A stretch of 39,044 nucleotides of DNA, taken from contig JADGJC010000357.1 of assembly GCA_027596075.1 (NCBI GenBank), positions 1 to 39,044 of the forward strand. Reading direction: 5' to 3'. Position 1 is the stretch's first letter; each line of letters begins with the position of its first letter. Positions 21,701-34,500 of this stretch are shown here, in pieces. A model generated the notes under the pieces. The model made no database searches and was not told the DNA's origin. It saw only the letters and a program-made list of their open reading frames with translations. Position numbers and translations under genes: made by a program. The DNA comes from Rhizophlyctis rosea (Eukaryota; Chytridiomycota; Chytridiomycetes; Rhizophlyctidales; Rhizophlyctidaceae).

Positions 21701-24700
21701 AGCGGGAGAGACAGAGTTTCCCTCGTTTCTACTTCGTGGGCGACGAAGATCTTTTGGAGATTATCGGGAACTCGAAGGACGTTTTGAGGATCCAGAAGCA
21801 TTTCAAGAAGATGTTTGCGGGGGTTAGTAGTGTTGTTTTGAGTGAGGGGCAAGGCGAAATTCTGGCGGTTGCGAGTCGGGAGGGAGAAGTTGTGGGGTTG
21901 AAAAGTGCTGTTAGCATTAAGGAGAATCCGCGGATCAATGATTGGTTGGGGCTTTTGGAGAAGGAGGTTCGAGTTAGTTTGGCGCAGTGGGTTGGGGAGA
22001 GTGTTGAGGGGATGCGGGTTATCTGGGGGGAGGAAGAGCTTGATAAGGGGAAGTTTTTGGAGTGGATGGAGAAGTATCCGGATCAGGTTGTCGTGCTTGT
22101 TATGCAGGTTATTTGGACGGAGTGTGTTGAGAGGGNNNNNNNNNNTGTTGGTCTGCTTGCCTAGTTCGCGTTCCCTGTGGGGGGGGTGTTTTGGGCTGTT
22201 TTGTGGGCCGGTGGGGTTGTGGCGGTGTTGGGGTGGGGGTGGTTTTGGGGGGTTGGGGGGGGCGTTGGGGCTTGTTGAGAGGGGGTTGAATGTTTTGGCG
22301 GATTTGGTGTTGGAGGATTTGCCGCCTATTAGGAGGAAGAAGTGTGAGCATTTGATTACTGAGTTGGTGCATCAGAGGGATGTTATTAGGGCGCTTGTTG
22401 GGGCGGGGGTTTCGTCGGCGAAGGATTTCAAGTGGTTGTATCAGATGCGGTTTTATTTTAGTGCTGGGGAGAAGGATGTTTTGAAGAGGCTTGTTATTCG
22501 GATGGCGAACGCGGAGTTTTTGTACGGGTATGAGTATTTGGGGGTTGCGGATCGGTTGGTGCAGACGCCGCTTACGGATCGGTGTTACTTGACGTTGACG
22601 CAAGCGCTTGATTCGAGGCTTGGTGGGTCGCCGTTTGGTCCGGCCGGGACGGGGAAGACGGAGTCCGTCAAGGCGTTGGGAGTGCAGTTGGGACGGTTTA
22701 CGCTTGTGTTTTGTTGTGATGAGAATTTCGATTTCCAGGCTATGGGGCGGATTTTTGTTGGCTTGTGTCGGGTGGGGGCTTGGGGATGTTTTGATGAGTT
22801 TAATCGGTTGGAAGAGAGGATTTTGAGTGCGGTTAGTCAGCAGGTGCAGACTATTCAGATGGGGTTGAGGAGTGGGGAGGAGATTGAGCTTGTTGGGAAG
22901 GGGTTGAAGGTTGATGGCAATACTGGTGAGTCTTTGCATGTTGGACGATGGCATGGATCAGAATTCTAAAATATATCAACAGGTATCTTCATCACAATGA
23001 ACCCTGGCTACGCCGGTCGTTCCAACCTCCCCGACAACTTGAAAAAGCTCTTCCGCAGCATCGCAATGACGAAACCAGACCGGGAGCTCATCGCACAAGT
23101 CATGCTCTACTCGCAAGGTTTCCGGTCAGCGGAGCTTTTAGCATCGAAGGTCGTGCCGCTTTTCAATCTCTGCTCCGAGCAACTTAGTCCGCAGGCGCAT
23201 TACGATTTCGGGCTGAGGAGTTTGAAGAGTGTGCTTGTTAGTGCGGGTAATTTGAAGAGGGAGAGAGTTGGAGCGGTTAGGAAGGAAGGGGAGGAAGGGA
23301 TCAAGGAGCATTTGGAGAGTGTTTCGAGTGCGGGGGTGGAGCAGGGGATTTTGATTCAGAGTATTCGGGAGACGGTTGTTCCGAAGTTGGTTGCGGATGA
23401 TATTCCTTTGTTGCAGAGGTATGTTGCAAGTACCGCATCTCCATGGTTATTTCAGGAGAAATCAACACATTATCTTACCTACTTCCAGCTTGGTTTCTGA
23501 TGTGTTCCCTGGCATCGAATACGCACCTGTTGATTTGGACCGCCTAAAGGAGAAGATCGAGGAGGTGCTCCAGGAGCGTCGCCTTGTTGGTGGCGAACTC
23601 TGGATGGAGAAGGTTATCCAGCTCTACCAAATCCAAAACATCCATCACGGCTTGATGATGGTGGGTCCATCCGGTTCCGGCAAGACAATTGCCTGGCAAG
23701 TGCTTCTGGACGCTCTACACCGGGCCGAAGGCGTCGAAGGCGTGCCGTACGTTATTGACCCGAAAGCCATGTCGAAAGAAAGCCTCTACGGGTGCATGGA
23801 TCCTACCACCCGCGAATGGACGGACGGTTTGTTCACTCATATCCTGCGCAAGATTGTGGACAACGTTCGTGGGGAGAACGCCAAGAGGCACTGGATCATC
23901 TTCGACGGTGACGTGGATCCCGAATGGGTCGAGAATTTGAACAGTGTGTTGGACGATAACCGGTTGTTGACTTTGCCTAATGGCGAGCGGTTGGGGTTGC
24001 CTCCGAATGTGCGGATTATGTTTGAGGTGGAGAACTTGAAGCAGGCGACGTTGGCGACTGTGAGTCGGTGTGGGATGGTTTGGTTTAGCGAGAAGGTTGT
24101 TACGTTGGATATGGTGGTGAAGAATTACTTGGATACGTTGAGGAGCTTCTCGTTGGAGGATGCGGACGAAGAGGGCTTTGCTGCGGCCGGGGGACGTCGG
24201 GCAGTTCCGGAGGCTGATGGGGAGGAAAAGACGGAGTTGCAGACGCAGCGGATGGTGGCGGAGATTGTTGCGCCGTACTTTGATGAGGATGGCATTGTTG
24301 TGAAGGCGTTGGAATTCGCGGAGGGATTGGACCACATTATGGACTTCACTCGTACACGTGTATTGAACACGTTGTTCTCGCTCGTCAACAAGACGGCTCG
24401 TAACGTCATTGAATGGAATGCACAGCACGTTGATTTCCCTATGTCTGGCGATCATCTCCAGAATTACGTTTCGAAGCGGTTGGTTGTGTCGTTGGTGTGG
24501 AGTTTCTCTGGGGATGCCAAGTTGGAGTTGCGGGCTCAGTTGGGTGACTTTTTGAGGAGTGTTTCGACGGTGGATTTGCCGTTGATGGATGGGGGATCGT
24601 TGATTGATTATGATGTGGATATTGCGTCGGGCGAGTGGGTTGCGTGGCAGGGCAAGGTGCCGACTATCGAGATTGAGACGCATAATGTTAGTTCGGCGGA

Positions 24701-27700
24701 TATTGTTATCCCGACGGTTGATACCGTGCGGCATGAGGAGGTTTTGTATTCTTGGTTGAGTGAGCATAAGCCGTTGATTTTGTGTGGGCCCCCTGGATCT
24801 GGGAAGGTAAGTTTGATTGGAGCACCCGTTTCTTTTAGGGACAGCATAGTGATGATCGTCATCGCAGACCATGACCCTGTTCTCCGCCTTGCGCAAACTG
24901 CCTGAGATGGAAGTTATCGGTCTGAACTTCTCCAGCGCCACCACACCAGAACTCATTTTGAAGACGTTTGAACAGTACTGCGAGTACCGCAAAACTCCCA
25001 ATGGTGTCGTTTTGTCCCCAGTCATGATGGGCCGCTGGCTCGTGCTCTTCTGTGACGAAATCAACTTGCCTGCAACTGACAAGTATGGAACGCAGCGTGT
25101 CATCTCGTTCATCAGGCAGTTGGTAGAGTTAGGTGGATTCTGGCGCACATCTGACAAAGCTTGGGTCCGGCTTGAGCGCATTCAATTTGTTGGAGCTTGT
25201 AACCCGCCCACGGACCCCGGTCGTGTCCCACTTTCTCATCGTTTCCTTCGCCATGCCCCCCTGGTTATGGTCGACTATCCCGGGGAGCTATCCTTGATTC
25301 AGATCTACCGCACTTTCAGTCGTGCTATGCTCAAGGTCGTTCCATCGTTGCGCGGGTATGCGGACGCCCTAACTTCAGCAATGGTGGAGTTCTTCCTCGC
25401 ATCTCAAAAGCGATTTACCCCGGATCAGCAAGCCCATTACATCTACTCGCCGCGTGAGTTGACACGGTGGGTGCGCGGTATTTTCGAAGCCATCAAACCG
25501 GCCGACAGTTTGACGGTTGAGCGGTTGATTCGGATTTGGGCGCATGAAGGGTTGCGGTTGTTCCAGGATCGGTTGGTCACGCAGGAGGAACGGCAGTGGA
25601 CTGATGATATGCTGGATCAGATTGCTTTGAAGCATTTCCCGAACTTGGATCGGCAGGAAGCTCTGGCGCGACCTATCTTGTTTTCAAACTGGTTGACGAA
25701 GGATTATACGCCGGTGCAGCGGGAGGATTTGCGGGAGTTTGTTAAAGCTCGGTTGAAGGTGTTCTATGAGGAGGAGCTGGATGTCCCATTGGTTCTCTTC
25801 AATGATGTGTTGGAGCACGTGTTGAGGATTGATCGGGTTTTCCGGCAGATGCAGGGACACTTGTTGTTGATTGGCGTTAGTGGGAGCGGGAAGACGACGT
25901 TGTCTAGGTTCGTTGCGTGGATGAATGGCTTGAGTGTGTTCCAGATCAAGGCGCACAATAAGTACACCGGCGATGATTTTGACGAGGATTTGAGGATTGT
26001 GCTTAGAAGGGCAGGATGTAAGGGGGAGAAAATTGCGTTCATCATGGATGAATCTAACGTGTTGGATTCTGGGTTCTTGGAGCGGATGAACACCTTGTTG
26101 GCTAACGCGGAGGTCCCGGGTCTGTTCGAGGGGGATGAGCACGCATCTTTGATGAGCAGCTGTAAGGAAGGGGCGCAACGGGAAGGATTGATGCTCGACT
26201 CGCCGGAGGAGCTTTACAAGTGGTTCACTCAACAGGTCATGAAGAACTTGCACGTTGTGTTCACCATGAATCCTCCCGAAGGCGGATTGGCATCCCGTGC
26301 TGCAACTTCGCCTGCCTTGTTCAACCGCTGTGTCCTCGATTGGTTCGGAGATTGGTCGGACCAAGCATTCTACCAAGTCGGAAAGGAGTTTACGGATACG
26401 TTGGATTTGGATCTTTCGGGCTACAGTCCTCCACGCGAATTCCCCATTGCATACAGCGAGTTGATGCTGCCGCCCACTTACCGTGATGCGGTCATCAACG
26501 CCTTCGTATATGTCCATCAGTCACTTTACGAAATCAACAGCCGCTTGAGCAAACGCCAGGGACGGTACAACTACGTTACGCCCAGGCATTACCTCGACTT
26601 CATCAACCAGTACGTCCGGCTCTTCCATGAGAAACGCGCCGATTTGGAGGACCAGCAACGTCACTTGAACGTCGGTCTCGACAAATTGAAGGATACGGTG
26701 ATCAAGGTTGAGGAGCTGCGGAAGAGTTTGGCGGTCAAGCGGGGTGCTTTGGAAGCGAAGACACACGAAGCTAACGAGAAGTTGAAGAAGATGGTGGCGG
26801 ATCAACAGGCGGCTGAGGAGAAGAAGACGGCGTCGGAGAAAATCCAGAAGGATATTACCAAACAGAATGGCCTGATTGAGGAACGGCGGAAGGTTGTGGT
26901 GGCGGATTTGGCGAATGCGGAACCGGCGGTTATTGAAGCGCAGAAGAGTGTCAGTAACATCAAGAAGCAGCACTTGACGGAAGTGAGAGCTATGGGTAAC
27001 CCGCCGGAAGCGGTGAAATTGGCCATGGAGAGTGTGTGTATTTTGTTGGGTTATAAGGTTGATTCATGGAAGACGGTGCAGGGTATCATTAGGAGGGACG
27101 ATTTCATTGCGAGCATTGTCAATTATGATACGGATAAGATGACCAGGCGTGTGAGGGAGGACATTCGGACCACGTACCTATCCAACCCCAGCTTCAACTT
27201 CGAGATGGTGAATAGGGCTAGTAAGGCGTGCGGTCCGCTAGTGCAGTGGGTTATTGCGCAAGTGAGCTATGCGGACATCTTGGAGCGCGTTGGGCCGTTG
27301 AGGGATGAAGTGCAAAACTTGGAGATGAGCGCCGAGGAGACGAAGCTCAAGGCGATTACCATCCAGAAGATGATTCAGGAGTTGGAGGAGAGCATTGCGC
27401 TGTACAAGGAGGAATATGCCGCTCTGATCAGTGAGACGCAGGCGTTGAAGGGAGAGATGGAGACTGTGAAGTCTAGGGTAGACAGAAGTTTGCGGCTGTT
27501 GGATAACTTGTCGTCCGAAAAGGCCCGTTGGGAATCTGCTAGCGAGTCGTTCGAGGTGCAGATGGAAACCATTGTCGGTGACGTCTTGTTGTCTGCGGCC
27601 TTCCTTGCCTACGGCGGGTACTTTGACCAGCAGTATCGGGAGTCGCTTTTCCAGAAGTGGATCAGCCATTTGGACAAGGCCAACATCAAGTTCAAAGCAG

Positions 27701-30700
27701 ACTTGTCACTCCCAGAGTACTTGTCAACGGCGGATGAACGGTTGGCATGGCAGGTTAACGCTTTGCCAGCGGATGACCTTTGTACGGAGAATGCGATCAT
27801 GATGAAGCGATTCAACCGCTACCCTCTCATCATTGATCCATCGGGCCAGGCGACTACGTTCTTGATGAATGAGTATAAGGGACGGAAGATCACGGTGACG
27901 AGTTTCCTGGATGATTCGTTCATGAAGGTGTTGGAGAGTGCGTTGCGGTTCGGTAATCCTTTGTTGGTGCAGGATGTGGAGCATTTAGATCCTATTTTGA
28001 ACGCTGTGCTGAACAAGGAACTTCGGAGGACGGGAGGACGGGTGCTCATTCGGTTGGGAGGGCAGGATATTGATTTCTCACCGGCGTTTACTTTGTTCTT
28101 GTCGACTCGTGACCCGTCCGTCAGCTTCCCGCCGGATATTTGCAGTCGAGTGACATTCGTAAACTTCACCGTCACACGTGGCAGTCTCCAGAGTCAGTGC
28201 TTGCACCAAGTATTGAAGGCTGAGCGTCCTGATACTGATCGTAAACGTACCGATTTGGTGAAGCTTCAGGGAGAGTTCCAACTGCGGTTGAGGCATCTAG
28301 AGAAATCGCTCCTGCAGGCATTGAGCGAGTCGAAGGGTAACATCTTGGATGATGATAATGTGCTTGCGACTTTGGAAACCTTGAAGCAGGAGGCGGCGGA
28401 GATCACGAGTAAGGTGGAGGAAACGGATGTGATCATGGCAGAGGTGGACACGGTTACGGCAGGGTACAAGCCGTTGGCACAAATCTGTAGTTCGGTCTTC
28501 TTCGTCACGGAGCAGTTGGGACTGTTGCATCACTTCTATCAGTTCTCACTTGACTTCTTCCTGGAGATCTTCCAGTATGTGTTGCTTAGGAACCCGAATT
28601 TGAAGGATGTCACGGATCATGGGAAGCGGTTGGAGATTTTGAAGCGGGATTTGTTGCGGGTTGCGTATCAGCGGGCGTCTAGGTCATTGCTGCATGACGA
28701 TCATCCGACGTTGGCGGTTGTGATGGCGCAAATTAAAGTCAGAGGGAGTGCAGATGAGATTGATGAGGCGGAGTATGATCTTTTGGTTGGCGGTGGGTTG
28801 GGATTGCGGGCGGATAGTCCTCCGGCTGACATTGCGGAGATTGTGGGTGAGGAGGCGGCGGCTCGGGCTGTGGAGTATGCGAAGTTGCCGGTGTTCAGGA
28901 AGTTGGTGGAGCATATGAGGGCTAATGGGAAGCAATGGACGGCGTTTGTTAATGTTAATGAACCGGAGGCGAATACGCCCAATTGTTGGGAAGCTGATGA
29001 GCGGACAAGTAAGTTTTTCAATGGAATGCTGTCCAGTTCTCAGCATTTAACTCTCTATCTTTGTTAGCACCGATCATTACTGCCTTCCGCCGTCTTTTGG
29101 TCATCAAGTGTTTCAGACCAGACCGTCTCGTTCCTGCTGCTACTACATTCGTCGACGCCGTCTTCGGCGAATCGTTCATGAACAGCGAAATCAACCTTCA
29201 TCAAATCGTATTTGAGGAAGTCAAGCCTAGTACTGCGTTGGCCTTCTGCTCAGTTCCCGGTTACGACGCCAGTTACCGTGTCGAAAACTTCGCCAGCGAG
29301 GTCAACATGAAGGTCACGTCGGTCGCTATGGGATCGGCGGAAGGGTTCAGTTTGGCGGAAAATGCCATCTCCATGGCTTCGAAGACTGGCTCATGGGTCT
29401 TGTTGAAGAACGTGCACCTCGCCCCTGCTTGGCTTGGCCAGCTCGAGAAGCGCCTTCACAGCATCAGACCGCACCAAAACTTCCGGTTGTTCTTGACGAT
29501 GGAGACGAACCCGAAAGTGCCTGTAAACCTGTTGCGGATGAGTCGTATCATGCTCATTGAACCTCCGCCTGGTATCAAGGCCAACTTGCAGGAGACGTTG
29601 AGCAGCATCTCGTCGTCCAGAGTGTCGAAGGGTCCCGCCGAACGATCTCGGTTGTACTTCTTGCTTGCGTGGCTGCACGCGATTGTCCAGGAACGCCTGC
29701 GGTATGCTCCACTGGGGTGGACGAAGGGTTACGAGTTCAACGATTCGGATCATGATATGGCGTTGACGGTGATTGATCATTGGTTGGATTCTGTTGCGCA
29801 AGGGCGGTCCAACATTTCGCCGGCAAAGATTCCTTGGGATGCGCTGAAGACCTTGATCACGGAGACAGTCTATGGTGGGAAGATCGACAGCGAGTTTGAT
29901 CAGAAGCTGTTGGAGTCATTCGTGCACGGGTTGTTTGCACCCGAAACGTATGACTTGAATTTTGCGCTTGTGGAGGGAACAGAGGGTGCCAAGGGTTTGA
30001 AAATACCGGATGGGACCAAGATGGATCAATTTATTTCGTGGGTGCAGAAGTTGCCAGAGCAGCAGCCGCCTACTTGGTTGGGTCTGCCGAATAATGCGGA
30101 GAAGGTGCTCATGACTTCGAAGGGTACGTGCAGGTATCGCTCTGGAAAGCGTTAGGCCCCGATATTCAATGTGTTGTTTAGGATTGGCCTTCTTGTCCAA
30201 GGTCCGCAGACTCAAGGACTTGTCTGATGACGATGACGTTGCATACATTGCCGAGGACTCCTCCGCCAAGGATTCAGGCAACCGGCAACCGGCCTGGATG
30301 CGTACACTGCACAAGACGGTGACAGAATGGCTAGATCTTTTGCCTCAGGTAAGACCAGGCATTCCTGAATCGAATAATGAGATGGCGTTTGCTCACTGTC
30401 AGCACCAGTCCTTGGCAGCAATGACACGCTCCTCCTCGAATGTGAAGAACCCGCTCTTCCGCGTGTTTGAGCGCGAGAACCAAATTGGACGGAGCTTGTT
30501 GAAGGTTGTGCGGGAGGATCTTACCGGCTTGGTGGACCTGTGCAATGGCAAGATCAAGCAGACCAACCATCTTCGGGCTTTGGTTGATTCTATCACCAAA
30601 GGTATGCAGTCGGAATCAACCAACAATTCTTGGAATGTGTTCTGACCAATGCCACGCAGGCACGCTTCCCTCGCATTGGAACCGTTACAAGGTGTTGCGC

Positions 30701-31263
30701 CGCATCACACTTACCCAGTGGGTGGCGGACTTCAACCACCGCTTGGAACAGCTGCATACCATTTCGGAACGAGATGTATATGACGATATGAGCATCTGGA
30801 TTGGCGGGCTGTTCATTCCGGAGGCATTCATTACAGCCACCCGGCAAGCGGTTGCGCAGGCGAATGGATGGTCGTTGGAGGAATTGACCATGGAGACGGA
30901 TGTGGGAGCTGTGGCAGGGAAAGGAGGATTTGCTCTTTCAGGTAAGGTCAATGGATGAGCCACGGCTTTGGATGATTGGTCCCTGATAGAAACATCCTCC
31001 AAACAGGCGTGCGATTGGAGGGAGCTGAATGGCAGAACGGATTGGTTCTTTCATCTGCTATTTCCACTAAAGTGGATATTGTCACGGTGCGCTGGGTGCA
31101 GCGCAAGATTACATCTGTGGACGATGGACTTTCGGCATTGCCTGTTTACTTGAACGGGGATCGGGGCGATTTGTTGTTTACGATGAGGATTAAACTGCAG
31201 GTTGGGACGGACTGGAGGAAGATTGTCCAGAGGGGCGTTGCGGCTGTAGCTGCCGCTCATTAA
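15798..31263 (+). CDS. DYNC1H1: Cytoplasmic dynein 1 heavy chain (18 exons, gap inside)
   Basis: Minus-end-directed microtubule motor, the force-producing chain of cytoplasmic dynein. Exons: 15798-16185, 16541-16813, 16880-17944, 18025-18887, 18945-19163, 19251-19620, 19693-19784, 19849-20485, 20561-22135, [10 N], 22146-22925, 22983-23418, 23489-24806, 24868-29008, 29068-30123, 30182-30348, 30409-30601, 30660-30941, 31007-31263. These give about 4,705 residues; the human protein has 4,646. Order: tail with [16 protein letters not shown], linker, AAA1 GPAGTGKT (22637-22660), AAA2 GPSGSGKT (23664-23687), AAA3 GPPGSGK|T (split by an intron), AAA4 GVSGSGKT (25873-25896), stalk coiled coils around the microtubule-binding domain (about 26990-27290), then AAA5, AAA6 and the C-terminal domain. 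AAA1 [20 protein letters not shown] marks cytoplasmic, not axonemal, dynein. ATGs at 15780 and 15819 are alternative starts. Apart from the gap the frame is unbroken. Confidence 0.95.
22136..22145. other. 10-N assembly gap inside the dynein gene
   Basis: Ten N interrupt the dynein coding sequence between WTECVER and the segment that leads to [19 protein letters not shown]. The frame is out of register if the gap is exactly 10 nt, but is in register if the true missing length is a multiple of three. The 10 N is thus a placeholder of unknown size. Confidence 0.95.
22173..22290 (+). repeat. G-run tract beside the gap
   Basis: A G/T tract with many runs of three to eight G directly follows the gap, and the coding strand before the gap is also G-rich. 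In the dynein frame it encodes a Gly-rich loop ([20 protein letters not shown]), where animal dynein also has a short Gly-rich linker before LNVLAD. The tract can form G-quadruplexes and probably caused the assembly gap. Confidence 0.75.
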
Positions 31264-31554
31264 GGTGTAGGGTGATTGTTTGTGCATCTGTATAGAATTG
31301 TAGGATAGATTGTTATGTATTAATATAGGAAGAAGTGGATGCAAAAAGCAGAAAAAAATGCGCTCCAATGAACCTTCACAGTAGACAGTAGGACCCGTGG
31401 CGCAAAGTGCCGCAGTCAAATTGGCAAGCCTGTCACTGAATTTGGCCACAAACACCTCCCATCGCTTGACAAGTTGTCTTCTGCTCCTTCCCACCAAATT
31501 CCCACAGCCTGTTACGACCAGATCGTCTTCCGATGAAAGTCCGTTCAAGAGACA

Positions 31555-34500
31555 ATGGCATCAACTCCTAAAGGTGGGTTGTCACGCCGACTCGGTCGGT
31601 CGCATGTGGTGCACATGGCGGTGACCACTACGCAGGAGACCACCTTTTGTGCCGGTATAGCTATTCGTGTCGGTTGACACAAGCTAGCGCCGTTTCCCCA
31701 CACAAATGGTTTTGAAGAAACACACTTGAGGCGCTTTTCTCCAGACGCTCTGCCTTCGTCTGCTGGCTAGGCCTCTTCAAGCCATTCTCAAGCAAATCTA
31801 TTCTTTGTTTGCAGGTCTCAGCGAACAGGAAAAACAAATATTAGAGCGCGTTCGCGCCCATGTCAAAACATTTCCAGACCCAGCCAGCGTAGAACGTCTG
31901 ATCGATGTTTGTCTTGAGAAGGGGAATTCTATTTCAAAAATCTGTGAGATACTCGGGGTAGACTTTGGAGAACTGGCTGCGCCGGTGACGGAGCTCAACA
32001 CGAACACCCATGATGGGACCACTCCACCTTCTAGCCTCAGGTGCGTTTTTGAGGGCTTGACGAGTTGCTGATTGGCCGATCTTTTGATGGAAACTTATCC
32101 ACTGAATTGGCGGGATTGCGAACTTTGAATGGTGCATTCGAGTCACGGGGTCCAGCGTAGATTGTCCGGGTGGAGGGCATCTGGCCGTGGAGTCTGGTGG
32201 CGAGTTGCATGGGACACGGGGATTGATGATTACGATTTTGCAAAAATCATTGGTGTTCACATGCCTTTGGACATATGTTGTTCGTTCGCCAGCAGAATTT
32301 ATATCACGTCGAGGGCGTTTGTCATTATACGGGGAAGACCAAGACTTGCGCAATTAAGAAACCATTTTTCATTCCCATGAACGCAGAGGTCATGATCCGG
32401 ACTCACCACCTGAATTCCTCATCACTTCCGCACTTCCGCCATCCTCCAAACCTCCTTCCCCACCATCAATGCCCAATCAACCGCCTGAAATGAATACAGA
32501 AGTTGCCGGCGGCCCGTCTGAACGACTACTAGCACCAAGATCGGCACATGTAGGATCCTCGGCGGTGCTTCCTGCCAAGTTTGATGGGCCGCTTCCAAAG
32601 CATATGCAGCAGGCACGTTTCAGCATGGCGAGGGAAGGGACACGTGCGGCTTCCGAGCCGAGCATGGGAAACCATTCATTTGCATCATCAAGGCGGGAAG
32701 ACGAGTCGACATCTGGTGGGATTGGTGATGCATTTACTGCTGCTGCAACGATACTGGACAATGTAAGTTCAATGCTTGTGATTACTTGTACCTCTTCTCA
32801 ACCTGATACTGTTGTGTAAAGCCTACATCGGTGACAAATAGCAATGACCTCTCCGAAATGGACGTTGACCAACCAGCTGGGGAGGGTACTACGAGCCCCT
32901 CTTTGCGTGCGTCGACGGGACCGTCCGATGAAGTTAACAAAGAATTGGAAGAGCGTGCGGCACGAATTGAAAAATTGGAGAGGGAACTGGCAGCAGAGAA
33001 GAGATTGTTTGCGGAGGCAAGCTCGAAACGGAAGCGGGCTGGGATGGCGATGACTAGGGAGTCCACTCCTCACGTTGACACTTCTCCCACTTCAACCATC
33101 GCCAATACGATGGACGAGGCGGCCACTTCGTGTGGGGCATCTACTGGGGTACCTGAGGAGGTAGAGGACCCCGAGGAGGTAGAGAACTCTCAGAGTGCGC
33201 CACAGTCCAGTACAAACATCGAAGAAGTCATCATCATCAGCGATGAAGACGAGGAGACAACGCCTGTGCGAAAACGGTTGCGTGAAGAGTTTGATTCGGA
33301 GGGCACAAGCGAATTGGGTCGTGCATCTGCCGATAAGGGGAAGAGAAGTAAAGTAGGGGAATGGAAGAGTTTTCTGTATGGTCCACATGATCATCTTGCC
33401 ACACCGCGGGACTTGAGGTGGGATCAGGAACAACCGGTTTCAGAACGGATACGCATGAGGTATGCGCCTGCGGTTGATATAGAAGAGGATGGGCAACCAA
33501 CAGGTGGTATGCGAGTTCCAGTGAGGCGCATGTTGGCTTCATCTCCTGGCGCTACGCAAGGATCCTCTGGACGGCAACGGAAACGGAAGGGTGTGGATGA
33601 GCTAAACACCGTTGGGTCCGTAGATTCAGCCATCCCAGAGCAACAAAATCAACGGCAGAAGCGGAGCAAAGGGCAAACAGAAGATGTCACACCTCAAACG
33701 CCAACACAATCCCAATCAACTCTCAATCCACACCCAGCATCTGTGCAATCAGTACGCCCACCTGAACAACAGCCATCATCCCCCGATGCACATCTCAAAC
33801 CGTCGGAACCAATTTTCTCAGCACCACGTCAACCATCGCCCCGTCCTCATCGAGCATCAAGCCATCCGGCATTGTCAGCTCCAATACAGATACCACATCA
33901 AGAGACCGCAGCAGCATCAACTGATGTTCCGCAATCATTCCCATCTTCTTCATCTGCGGCCCCTTCGTTGACACTTGGGTTGGGTGAGCCGAACCACAAT
34001 CAAGCAGCGCAAACTCCTGCACGGAGACAATCCTCCGAAACGACGCGACCCCCTTCCGTGGCGCCTCCACTGCCGACAGTTGCAATTTCTGAGCAAGGAT
34101 ACAATGTGGAGGATGTATCGGATTCGGATTCGGATATTGAAATGCATCTGGGGAAGGGACTGGGCGCGGGTGGCGAAACAGGGCAGGGACCAGAAGTGGA
34201 TAGTGATGATGAAGAGGGCTTCACGAGTCGGGGATTCGTTCATGTTAATGTTGCAGGCGCGAGCAGCAGTGGAGGGGGCCTGTCATCCAGTGGCCCACGA
34301 CAGCCAAAAGCCATACCATCCATAGCTCAAATGGAGCTTGACTATGATACTGACTCCGCGAATATTGTGGCGGATGGGAAGAGCAAGGATGTGGGGTCGG
34401 TGGCGGCTGAGGCTGGAAAGAGCAAGGCTGTGGGAAACAAACGGAACGGACCAGCGGAGGACGTTACAAATCGTGACGACATCTTGAAGAAGAAGATCCA

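Noticed and set aside
16819..25181. Long minus-strand open frames opposite dynein (for example 16819-17778, 21058-21852 and 23715-25181)
   Set aside because: They are antisense shadows of strongly conserved dynein exons, with low-complexity or unrecognisable products and the wrong composition trend.
30397..30408. Acceptor at 30402 for the sixteenth dynein exon
   Set aside because: It stays in frame but adds two residues compared with animal dynein; the acceptor at 30408 gives the exact conserved spacing.
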